From NCBI RefSeq assembly GCF_021917145.1, contig NC_061062.1, forward strand, positions 6,716,160 through 6,780,159: 64,000 nt of DNA. Reading direction: 5' to 3'. Shown piece after piece: positions 12,301 through 23,500 of this stretch (its first letter is position 1; the number at the start of each line of letters is the position of its first letter). The translations under genes and the position numbers were made by a program. The notes beneath the pieces are model-generated. The model worked only from the letters and a program-made list of their open reading frames with translations. It did not search any database and was not told where the DNA came from. The DNA is from Hypomesus transpacificus (lineage: Eukaryota > Chordata > Actinopteri > Osmeriformes > Osmeridae).

Positions 12301-13200
12301 ACTTTACCAAACAGGGAAACACAGAAAACCAGTCACCCAATTACATTCATCAAATAGTTTGTTTACAATTGAGACGGGACTATTAGGAAGTGTTTATCCA
12401 AAGTGACAAACAGGGGATTTGAACCTTCAACCTCTTGAGCTGCAGTTAAATGCTCCACAGGGGCGCCCCCTGGTGGCTCACCAATGAAGTGTGTGTACCT
12501 CATGGGCTGAAGCCTCACAGTAGTGGCCTGGTCATTTCCTGCACGTCTTCCCCTCTGTCTCCCCTGCCGCTCCTGTCTGTTCACTGTCCATTAAAACACA
12601 AAAATGCCCTAAAATATACACACATATACAAAACAAGCACTGTTAGCTTTAGCCCCAGTCTGCTGTTGTCTGCAGCATCATCGCTGAGCTGAGGCTGAGA
12701 GACCCCTCCTTCCCGGACGTGAGTCACGGGGTCATGATCCACAGGGTCATCACGGGCTCCCCAGCATACAGGTCAGTCCCCCTGGGGTCCTCTGACCTTC
12801 CAGCACGATTTACAGCCTCAGTACAGACGCTTCCTGTCAGAAACATCTCCCTAGCCAGCCGGCAACATCTGAAACGCTAGCGGTTAGGTAGCGAGGCCGG
12901 GCGGTATTGAGGGGTGAGTTTAACCAGTTGAATTAGGTCACATAAGGAAAGGCAGGGCTCCTGCTTGGGCACTGTAACCCAAGCACCTCCCCCTAGGTCA
13001 GGTGATGTAACCCAGGCTCCTCCCCCCCTCCCAGGTCGGGCATGTTGCCAGGAGACGTCGTGGTGGAGGTCAACGGCGCCAAGGTGCACACCTCGGAGGA
13101 GATCTACAACGCGGTGCGCACCAGTGACAGCATCGCCATCGTGGTGAGGAGAGGGCAGGAAGTGCTCCGGCTGCAGGCGGCTCCAGAGGTCACAGAGTGA
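9392..13200 (+). CDS. htra2: Serine protease HTRA2 (Omi), mitochondrial
   Basis: Eight exons: 9392-9861, 10503-10707, 10973-11167, 11366-11398, 11977-12085, 12210-12279, 12676-12771 and 13035-13200, giving 447 aa (human 458). Order: N-terminal mitochondrial presequence, a hydrophobic anchor around residues 75-90 ([16 protein letters not shown]), a trypsin-like protease domain starting at [19 protein letters not shown], and a C-terminal PDZ domain (about 340-447). The catalytic triad is visible: H186 in TNAHVV, D216 in ADIAT and S294 in GNSGGPL; the serine sits in the 33-bp exon 4. Family role: ATP-independent quality-control protease of the intermembrane space, which in mammals also binds IAPs after processing. 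A canonical AVPS-type IAP-binding N-terminus is not obvious; AVFY at residue 106 is the only similar tetrapeptide. Intron 4 holds a large minisatellite. Confidence 0.95.
11219..11280 (-). repeat. tRNA-derived SINE head fragment, antisense
   Basis: Within htra2 intron 3. The complementary strand reads like a tRNA-type promoter head (agctcgacggttagg ... gactgcagatcaagagg ... caggtt), matching other SINE copies in the window. Confidence 0.5.
11431..11940. repeat. 20-bp minisatellite in htra2 intron 4
   Basis: Twenty-five full copies plus half a copy of an exact 20-bp unit, (c/g)tctgatggtggatgttccc. Reading every copy, the only variable position is the first base, C or G; the other 19 bases are identical throughout. 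The array begins 32 bp after the exon 4 donor and ends 36 bp before exon 5. The long open frames it produces on the minus strand are artefacts of the repeat. Confidence 0.97.
12381..12455 (-). repeat. tRNA-derived SINE, antisense, degenerate
   Basis: Contains the tail-like stretch tttatccaaagtgac followed by gggatttgaacc and cttgagctgcag, the reverse complement of the SINE box B and linker seen in other copies. Lies in htra2 intron 6. Confidence 0.55.
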
Positions 13201-14569
13201 CCCCGAGAAGCAGGACACGACCAGGGCCAAGCTCGGAGGCTGCCGACTTTGTTGGGAGACTTATCCTCGTGTGTGGCTTGCTACAAACTATGGGGGTTAT
13301 GGGAACTGTTGATGTGGTACTGGAGGTAAGACGCATGGATGATTTCGATAAGTGTGGAAGGTGAAGGCTTGGAAAGGTGTGAAAGGGCCCAGTTACCAGA
13401 CCAAGAAGCCCCCCCCCCCCCCTGCATGTTTACATGGATGGATTGAGGAAGTTAATGACGTGCAGGGGGGTCAGTGATCAGTATCTGTGGACGGGGGACA
13501 GGGGATACACCATGGTAACTGATACTGTGAGGAACTGCTGCATCTGGAGGACATGTTTTCACCAAATATTCTTATGATATTCTTCTTTGCATCAGGCTGT
13601 TATGAAATGTGTGAAGTCTGAAAAAGTTGGTCATGTCTGAAACACTGCACACACAAAACTTCCTCTTGACAGTTTTATTGGTTAAAGCAGGTATTGGATT
13701 GACATTATATATTCCAGATGTGTTACAATTTCCCTTGTTCTGCACAGAACTTTTAACACTTTACCTTTAGTTCTAATAGTACTCTTGGAACACAAAAAAA
13801 CTGTCTGTGAATGTGAGTGTTGTGAATCATTTGTACTCATTTTTTGCTCCAGGGGTACTACTTACCACCTTTAATGGGACAATAAATACATTCACAAATA
13901 CTTCATTTCCTTAATGCCAGTTGAAGAAGATAAAAAGATACAAGAGTGTAAAATGTGACAAAATGGTAAACAAGCAGATGGTATAAAAATGCTCTGAGAA
14001 GAACTGGCATAAGTCACGATGTGTTGTCAGATATAAACTTCTGCACACATGACAATGGTTTCACAGAGCAGCACCAGAGTAGGACGGCTCCTTGTAAAAA
14101 CTCTAGAGGTTGCTGACGATCAGAACATCTTCCCCCCCGGATCCCCTTTCAAATGCACTGGATAAAAAAATAACACTTCATACTCTAACATTCGTTACAA
14201 GCTTGCGTGACGGTACTCATGGAAAGTACCGGTATGAAACCCTTTGAAGCAGTCTAGCACTTGACTCCCCCTGAGCCAGAGATAAATGTTTACTAAAAGA
14301 GCACTCGAGTATTCAAGTAAAATGACTCTTTGACACACATACATCCACCCACACATTCAACAAATGACCATAATCCTGTCCTAACCGCGTGGTTGCTTCA
14401 GGAGATATCTTGACTGGGGTACATAAGATCCAGGTAGGTAGCTAGGCAAACAGGGGGGCCTTTGACTTAAGGGCTTGTGGGACCTATATACCTAGCTACT
14501 GTGTACAACATGACCCTCCCCTCTTCCCCCCTTCAGCTGGTCTGGCAAGATGACCTGTTACCACGACAA
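13201..14569. terminator. Convergent 3'UTRs of htra2 and loxl3
   Basis: No reading frame. A plus-strand AATAAA for htra2 lies at 13881-13886. A minus-strand AATAAA for loxl3 lies at 13674-13679 on the complement. If both are used, the two transcripts overlap by about 200 bp tail to tail. A C-homopolymer occurs at 13411-13422. Confidence 0.5.
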
Positions 14570-17500
14570 TTAGGAGATCTGGTTGTTGAGTTGTCCGGGG
14601 TACTTATCAAAACTCCTCTCAGCCTCCTCGCTGAGCGCATCACCTGGGGGCAGAGCAGCAGAGTGGCGTTCAGAGGCAACGGATGAGCCGAACATGGGGG
14701 TGCTTCTCATTGGATACCAAAAAATCCTCAAATGTATTCCAGATCTCTGAGGCTCACCAATATGGCAGTTATGAAGCCAGATGCGATGACCGTCATACTT
14801 GCAGTTGCACTTCATGGCGTTGTTAGTGAAGTCACTCTCTGCCACTTCGAAATTTGGATTTATAACAATCTGAAAGAATTAGGAATACACATTATCGGCT
14901 CAACAGGTCATCAATAAATAAGGCAAATGAAACGAGTTGCAGACAAGCCGTCTGTCCACCTGCAGGATATAGTTCCCAGGCTTGATGTCTGTGATGTCGA
15001 TCCACTGGCAGTCGATGTCGTGGCGATACAGATCCCAGCACCCCACCGTGATGCCCTGCTCGCCGAAGTTGGCACACTCGTACCTCTTGGAGATACCTGG
15101 AGGACCACGGGACAGCTTCTGTTAGCGCTCAGAGCTCCCTGCTGTCGTGTTTATACATGCACGTGCTTAACCACAGAAGAAGCCTTCCTCAGAGTAAACA
15201 TGCTCCTCAGTAGATGTAGCTGAATGATAGAGCGTTGACTGTACTCTCCTCAGAGTAAACACGCTCCTCAGTAGATGTAGCTGAATCATAGAGCGTTGAC
15301 TGGACATGAAGCGGTTACAGGTTCACATCCCTATCTGTGTGTCACTTTGGACAAAATGCTAACGGAACACATTATTATAAACTCCCACTCTCCTCATTCA
15401 TGTTGTATAAACTCCCACCCTCCTCATCTTATATAACCTTCCACTCTCCTCATGTGAGGTGAACACCACTCTCCTAAGGTTATATTTAACCTCGCTCAGC
15501 AGTCCAGGGCCACCCAGGCTCACCTTCAAAGCACTCCGTGTCCTCCAGACAGAAGCTGGCCTTGTGGCCCTCGGCCACCTTGCTGCCGTTGGCCGACAGC
15601 AGGTCATAGTGGGTGAAGATGTCCATGCTGTGGTAGTGGCTGAGAAGGACAGAGCAAAGACAACTCATGAGCCCATTTCATTCCTTAACAATAATATGAC
15701 AGGTCTGTTGGCCCCATCCATGTGAATGTGTAGCTGAACCGTGCTGAGTGCACCGCTCGGCACGCAGATGAAGGAGCTTCCTGTACCCGTGGCAGGCGTG
15801 CCACACCCAGGAGTGGCGCCCGGCCTTGGGTCTGAAGTCGGCCCGGCCGATGTTGTGTATCTGGGAGGAGAAGCGGAGCAGCCTGCGGTGGCCGTAGGGC
15901 CAGTTGGCCTTGGAGGCAGACTTGGAGAGGCAGTCCTCCTCGGCGGCGCAGTAGAGCATGTGCAGCGGACGGTCCTCGATGTAGACGCTCGACTGCACCA
16001 GGGGCGCGTTCAGGACCAGGTCGGACGCCGCTGGACGCACGAGGAGGTGGACAAAGGGATTATTATCAGTTAGCACATGAGATGTATGGAGATGTATGGC
16101 ATTTCATATTGCAGTTGAGATATGATCATTGTTGCACAGTGCCTGGTAGCTGAGATGTGGTCACTTTGCACTGGTAAATACAGACCATTGCTCGACTCCA
16201 ATCACCAAAACAACGTTAGAACTATGAACTCCAGATTTGATATTTTTCCGCTGTATTTTCTGTATACACCACTTGTATAGTGTTTAGGAAAAATGCAGTG
16301 AATAGCAAAATGTTAGCTAGATAATGATGTGGCGAGGGTGAGGTTGCGTGTGGAGAATCCGCAGGGATGCCAACTCACTCTCGGAGCAGATGACCCCAGC
16401 TGAGAACTTGGCCGCAGCCTTCTGGCAGGTGACAGACTTGTGGTGCTGGCAGTGATCCAGCGACATCTCACTTCCTGTGCACCTCACACCACTCATTATC
16501 ATCTCTGTTACGTTACTGCTGTCCCAGTACCAGGTTTCCTTTGGGGGGGGGACAACATATACACACACACACACACACAGGCACACACAGCATCCATCAG
16601 GAGATTAGCAAGACTCAAGGCTCTCTCAGGAGTAAATAAGTGTGTTAAAAATGTGTTTGTAAGTCATTCATAGTCAAACGTATTCTTGTGTATACACCAT
16701 GTCACACCTCCCCAAGCCTTATTCTTTATAATACGATAAACCTGCTTAAGTCTTCAGTAGGACTGACAAATCCTGGGGTAACAGCTCGGTCCGTGATATT
16801 ATACAAGGAGATTACTGAGAAATATGACTAATGTGAATGAAGACGACACTTGACAGGTGCTTCTCGGCCCCCAGACTGTGCTGACCTGGTGTGGCCTCTG
16901 TCCTCAGTCCTACTCACAGTGATGGCATGCATGGAGTATCCCAGCCCTAGCTGTCGACACACCACCATGGCCTCCTTGGTGGTCCAGCGCTCGCTGCACA
17001 CTGTGCCCCAACGTGACCCAACCAGAACCTCCACACGGCCCTCATAGTAGGTCCGGCCGCCCACTATTCGGACCTGCACACAGGCCCTGAGGGGAGTCAG
17101 TCAGAGGGCACTTCCTGTCCCACCTCTGACACTTCCTGTCTGAGCTCCCTCGGTAAACAGTTGCAGTTTGCAAATGCAGCCCTAGCTGGGGGATTAGCCG
17201 CAGAGCTAGGTCCCCCTCACATGGTTTATAATTTTTTTGGTTGGTTTGTTGGTAACCAATGTGAGGTTGCCACCTTGCAGGTTGGGATTGGCCTATCCAC
17301 CAAGCAAAGGCGTTTAGATAAGAGGTTCATGGAATGCGTAGTCCATGATTAGCATGGTAGCAGGTGAATTAACTTACTTTTATTCTTTGGTTAGCATGTT
17401 AGCAAGTTAGCCTCATTGCAGGCCATGATTAGCAGGTTAGCGGGGCTAAGTTAACCTACTTGCAAACCATGGTTAGCGTAGCCTAGCCCCAGCTGCCTGC

Positions 17501-20500
17501 AGACCACCATGGCCTCCTTGGTGCTCCAGGCCTCCCCACAGATCAGACCCCAGCTCTGAGTCCCGTTGTTGTCTGTGGCCAGCACCTCCACGCGGCCCTC
17601 GTAGGGCGTCCGGCCCCCCGTGAGGCGGATCTGTGTGGAGCAGATGTGTTAGCGAGCGCGGAGCAGAGAAGAGGGGGTTCTGTGTGGGCTGGACGGACGC
17701 AGGGAGGTCCACCTGACACACTGTGAGTGGGGAGGGTCTAAAGCTCTTTGTTTGTGATGCTGATTTACTGTTTATGAGATGAGGATGTTCTTTTCTCTTT
17801 TCATCTCTCATCACAGTATAATCTCCACAAACAAAGTCATAAGCGGCACTTACACTTGGTCATTCATGTGAAAACAATTAAGAAATAACTGATCCGTTAG
17901 TGTGTGATGATATCAGTTAGCGACTAGAGATCGATACAAAAATAGGTTCAAATAACATTATAACAAATAATCAAAAATAAACACAGAATTTATCTCTACC
18001 AAGAAAACTCAAATAAGAGTATTCCTGGTCAAAAAGGTCATAAACATGTGTTAGCTGTTTCAGGTATGTGTGGTAAGCAGGTCCACTCTGACCGAGTTCT
18101 CGACCCCCATGTAGGGTGTGTTGCATATGATGGCAGCGTCCTCCACGTGCTGGCAGTCCTCAGACGTGATGTTCTTGTAGGGGCAGTTCCAGATGGACTT
18201 CTCCTGGCCCAGACACTTCACCTCATTCATGTGGATGGGGCCCATGCCTACAGCACAAACACAACCTCAACCTCAGTATGTACGCAAGCTTAGTGCAAAC
18301 AACCTCATTCTTGTGGATGGGAGCCATGCCTACAGCACAACCTTAACTTTAAGTCAGGTACTTTCCAAAACTAAATAAAAAAACACGTTTCCTCCTGAAG
18401 GAGGAAAATATGCATGAATTCCTCCTCCTGACCATGTCTTAGCAGGTCTGTATATATCTTATAAAGTGAGTCAGGTGGCTGAGCGGTTAGGGCATCGGGC
18501 TAGTAATCTGAAGTTTGCCAGTTCAATTCCCGGCTGGGGCATTGTGTCCTTGGGCAAGGCACTTCACCCTATTTTCCTCGGGGAGAATGTCCCTGTACTT
18601 ACTGTAAGTCGCTCTGGATAACAGCGTCTGCTAAATGACTAAATATAGATGTAATTTAGTTCATTAGAATGTGTGCTGCGTGTCCCTGCGGGGGAGGCTG
18701 CAGACCTTGGCCCATGCGGGCTCCAGTGAGGGCTTCCTTGGCGCTGCCGAAGCCCAGCTCCCTGCACACCACGCTGGCCGACTGCAGGTTCCAGCGGTCG
18801 TCACACACTGTGCCCCACTGGCTGTTCCTCAGAACCTCCACACGTCCCTCCCCCAGCTTGGCCCCCCCCTTCAGCCTCACCGTGCTCTGGGGAGGGGGTG
18901 GGGGTGAGGGTGGAGTAAACAGGAGGAGAAGGAGAGGGTAAAGAAGTGTAGGGGTGAGGAGGGGGTGGTGAGGAGGGAGGAGAGGAGGAAAGAGGAATAC
19001 AAGAGAAGGGGAGAGGACACAGTTATTTGACCACCCTGTCAGGACCGGACAAGAACCAACACGTGGGACCCTGCTGCCAGGGCGGGCTCCTCACCGACGT
19101 CTTGGGCTTCTTCTTCATGCCGCTGGGCGTGTACTGGGGGCCGGGCACGCAGCTGACCACGGCCGGCATCCCGCCCCGGCAGAAGGACGTGGCGTTGGCC
19201 TGGTTGAACTCCAGCGGGCAGGCGGCCAGGTGCACCTCCGTACCCACGCAGCCCACCGAGTGGAGCAGGAAGACGCTCTTCTGACGCTCCGCATGCAGCC
19301 TGGGGGGGGGGGTCGAGGGTAACAATGTCACAGGGGTCAAGGGGGGGAGGGGAACACAGGGTTAAGAGAGGAAGGGTGAGACTGGTTAAGAAGGGGGAGG
19401 AGGGGGTAAGACAGGTTTAAGAGTTATGAATGTGTCCTGTGGCTTGGTTTCCAGTAGCAGCAGCAGCTGTAAAACAACAACCCTATTCAAATATGACAGA
19501 CATTTTTGGAGAGTGACGGATTAACATTCATAAATAATATTAGAACGGAATCAAAGTAACTTTGTTTCGCTGTATTAGGTCAATACATCTTCGAAGAGAA
19601 CAGACTGTGCCAGATGTTATATATCTCTCTGGCAGGAGGCCTGGACTTACACAACGCTTATCTCATCAGTCCTCAACAAGAATGTCTCCGAGAGACGTTG
19701 CAGTCTAGCCAGATGTTCCTCCAGAACGCCTCAAACTGCTGCCTGTTTTGAACTGGTGACCGCATTAAGCGGAGAGACGCGAGGGAGGTAGGAAATAAAC
19801 GCAATTGTATACATTTAGCAGACGCTCCCATCCACAGAACCATACAGACGGGGAATTTTGAACCTTCGACCTCTAGATCTGCAGTCGAACGCTCAACCAC
19901 TGAGCTGTATCCATCCCTGTCTTCTAGATGCACTGACAACAGGTATAACCACGGCAACAACTCGCTCCAGGCTGCTGAGTGAACACTGGAGGAGTGTCAA
20001 CTGAAGGGTGTTTATAATAATACTGTGTTCATTTAGCAGATGCTTTTCTCCAAAGCACCTTACAGAGGGGGATTCAAACCTGAGACCTCTTGTTCTGTAC
20101 TCTACTATTGAGCCCAACTGTAAGTGTACTCAGCCTGCCCATCCCTCCCTTCTCCAGGTGTTTGATCTCACTCTCAGAGTCCTGAACTAGACAGATTTAT
20201 GGCCATTATTCCAATGCCAGTATCAGGAGTAAAATCACTATCAAAGTCCACAGATTCAGTCGTGCCGGCAGCCATTTGGATACATCTCATGAGTCAGGTA
20301 CCTACAGGTAGTGGACACGGCTGATCAAAATGGCCGATCCAGATTACCCAGATTACCTTTTGTTTGGCCCAGAGTGGCTCTGCCTAGTCCTAGATTTAGC
20401 TTTAGCTTTGAGAGTCTGCCTGCAAGGTAAACATGTGTTAGAGGGGTTTACAGAAGGGATGAGATGAAGACAGTTATAGTCACACGTTAAGTTACATGAA

Positions 20501-23500
20501 GCAATGACATCAATCATGACGAAAAAGAACAATGGAGTTAGTTTGACAGAGACTTACAACATTTCACTTATGTAGTTATTGTACAGTATATGTATATGTA
20601 ATATATACATGCATATATTAATCCACTGACTCATGTAGCATGGTTTGATTAGTGCTGTGCTTATGAGTTCTAACTGAAAGATGCTATTAAAACTGTGTGC
20701 CAGGCACACAGACTGCCATGCAGAAGACACAAAGGTATCTACAGATGCATGCCTTAGAGCAAAGATATACCACATACACTGGATATCTTTAGACGGAAGT
20801 GGGGCAGATAAAGGGCGTTTGGTGCATTGTAGCAGGTGCTGCATTAGTGGGACTGGATGGAGGGAGCCGAGGGACGGAGAAGGGGGTGAGGGGGTGAGAG
20901 GAGTGAGGTGAGTGAGAGAGGGAGGATGGAGGTGAGGATGAGAGTGAGAAGGAGGAAGGTATGCAAAAGGTGAATGAGTGAGGGTAGGAGATGAAGGGGT
21001 GAGGGAGGAGAGGAGGTGAGGCGCTTCATAGGGCTCCCTTTCTAAGTAGTACCGGTAAATAAGGGTCAACCCCTGGATCAGGATTAGGCAGAGTTAAGAG
21101 TGTAGACATTCACACATTTTACAACACACTACAGTTAGATGATAATAATGTACACACACACACACACACTACAACCCTCCAGAAGAAGGGAGCTGGCAGT
21201 CAGGAAGCTCAGGAAGTGAGGATCAGCTCTACAAGTGATAGAGACACAGTCCCTGAGGGGGGGAGCTCTGGGGGATGGGGGGGGGGGACCCTGGTGTTCC
21301 CGGGGGGAGGAGAGGGTATGTTCAGGGGGGTGTTTGGGAGGACCACCCTGAGCGTGTACCTGGCTGCAGCTGACTTTGCAACTTTGGATTTGGAGACTTT
21401 CTCTGGTGCTGCTCGCTTTCTGAGACTTCTGCAATGACGGAAACAGCAGGACTCCATCACACAGAGACACTGGGAGTCGTGTGCACACAGGAACACTTGT
21501 ATGCACTACACACGCATACTTATACACACTAGACACACACACAAACGCATACTTATACACACTAGACACACACACGCATACTTATACACACTAGACACAC
21601 ACACAAACGCATACTTATACACACTAGACACACACACGCATACTTATACACACTAGACACACACACAAACGCATACTTATACACACTAGACACACACGCA
21701 CACATACTTGTATACACTACACAGAGACACACATCCTTCAACTAACACACCAACACACACACACACACACACACACACAGGGGCCTCTGTGGAGCAGGTA
21801 AGTGGAGCAGGGCAGCTCCATGGAATAACCCACATTGTTGACATTCCCAGTGTGAGCGAGCCGGTGGTGGTGAGAGAGCCCCATCCTCACACAGTATCAT
21901 GACACTCAGTCTGGACGCATTTCTACACCACTGTTGTTGACCACAGTCATTTCAACAACATGTTCTGGACTGAAGTAATATTGTATACATTTAGCAGACA
22001 CTTTTATCCAAAGCGACATTCAGGCCACTCTACAAAAAGAACATACTTTTAAGGTCTCTAAAAAATCCAGTGGGTAATGATATTCTTCTCCGAACATGTG
22101 TTTGGCCTTAATTCCCTATAGTAAACCAGAATCCCAGAATCCCAGTCTTATGACGTGTAAAACTGGAAGGAGAGCCAGTCAACCCTAAAAGAGATCTGAT
22201 TTTACAGACACAATGGAAACACCATCAGTTACGAAACTTGTTTCCAAACAGCTCTCTCCAGCTGCCATTACAATTACACATTTTTCTATTGGATGGAATC
22301 CAAAATAAAAAGTCTTCTTTGCCTCCGCCTGTTCTCCCAACACGAAATCGCAGCATCAATCATATCTCAAACATTTGCTTTGTCATGGTAAGTATCTGAG
22401 AAGTCGATGTTTCTTCCTCAATCCCAAATATCATACCTCGCTATGAACGTAGCTCAGGAACATGGCAGCCCCGGAAGCTGTTTCAGACTGGCGTGTTCAA
22501 ACAGACAGGCAGGCAGACAAGTGGGCAAACAAACCCAGATCCCAGTCTGTGTGGGGAGGTCAAAGAAGGGCTCTCCTTCTATCAATGGCACTTCATAAGT
22601 ATTCGGACATTCCTAGCTCTCACAAAGAGTTCATTAAGTGAAAGGACCTCAGTGTCCTCCACAACAGCAGCTCAGGGGATCGTTCATGGACTCATCTGTC
22701 AATCTCTCCAGAACAACAGAAGGTCTTGCAGGAGGGCGCTTCACCCCTGGTCTGATAACAGAACAGGAAGACTGTTGACCAGATAGAGTCTACCGACCCT
22801 GCCCCCTCCCCCTGAACCCTGGTGCCCCCGGCCTCCTCGTCTTCACACCCGGCTGAGAGAAAACACATGTCTCCCCTCGCGCTCCTGTGACCAAGCAGCA
22901 GCACGAGGGGAGGAGAGTCGTGGAGATCTGGTCTGCAGACGTCAGATCGAGGTCACACTGGGAGACACCAGAGGAGGACTGGGAGACACCAGAGGAGGGC
23001 TGGGAGACACCAGAGGAGGGCTGGGAGACACCAGAGGAGGGCTGGCAGACACCAGCGGAATTAACCTCCTTGTGTTCCGTAAAAGATTCCATACTCATAC
23101 TAACCTTTCTGTCATTCTAAACTCTGTCTGGACATTTTCACATACTGTAATTCATGTAACTCTCTGGTTCCTGGTAAGATACAGATTTTCGCTGCCTCAT
23201 AGTTCTCAACCTCTTGAATATTGACAGACTATCTACTGTGGGTTTTACAACTGTTTAGATTTGTGTGTTAAAATGTTTTGGAAATGTTTGTCAATGAGTC
23301 AGACTCAGAAGTTGGGTAGATACTGGTACAAAAGGTTTCCACGGCTGCAAGTCATTCCGTTGCATTCCTCAGGTCACCACACACACACAAACAAAAAGGG
23401 AACAAAAAAACGTTTCCATCCTCGATCAGCGAGAAAAACAAAACCATTTCTGAACACGCCTGAACACTCCTGCAGATGAGAGTGGGCAGACAGAGCATTT

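Noticed and set aside
18462-18540. Possible tRNA gene (box A and box B present)
   Set aside because: Followed by a SINE body and shared tail, duplicated at 57421, with no clean cloverleaf; a SINE head, not a tRNA gene. The same reasoning applies at 19806, 24105 and 58268.
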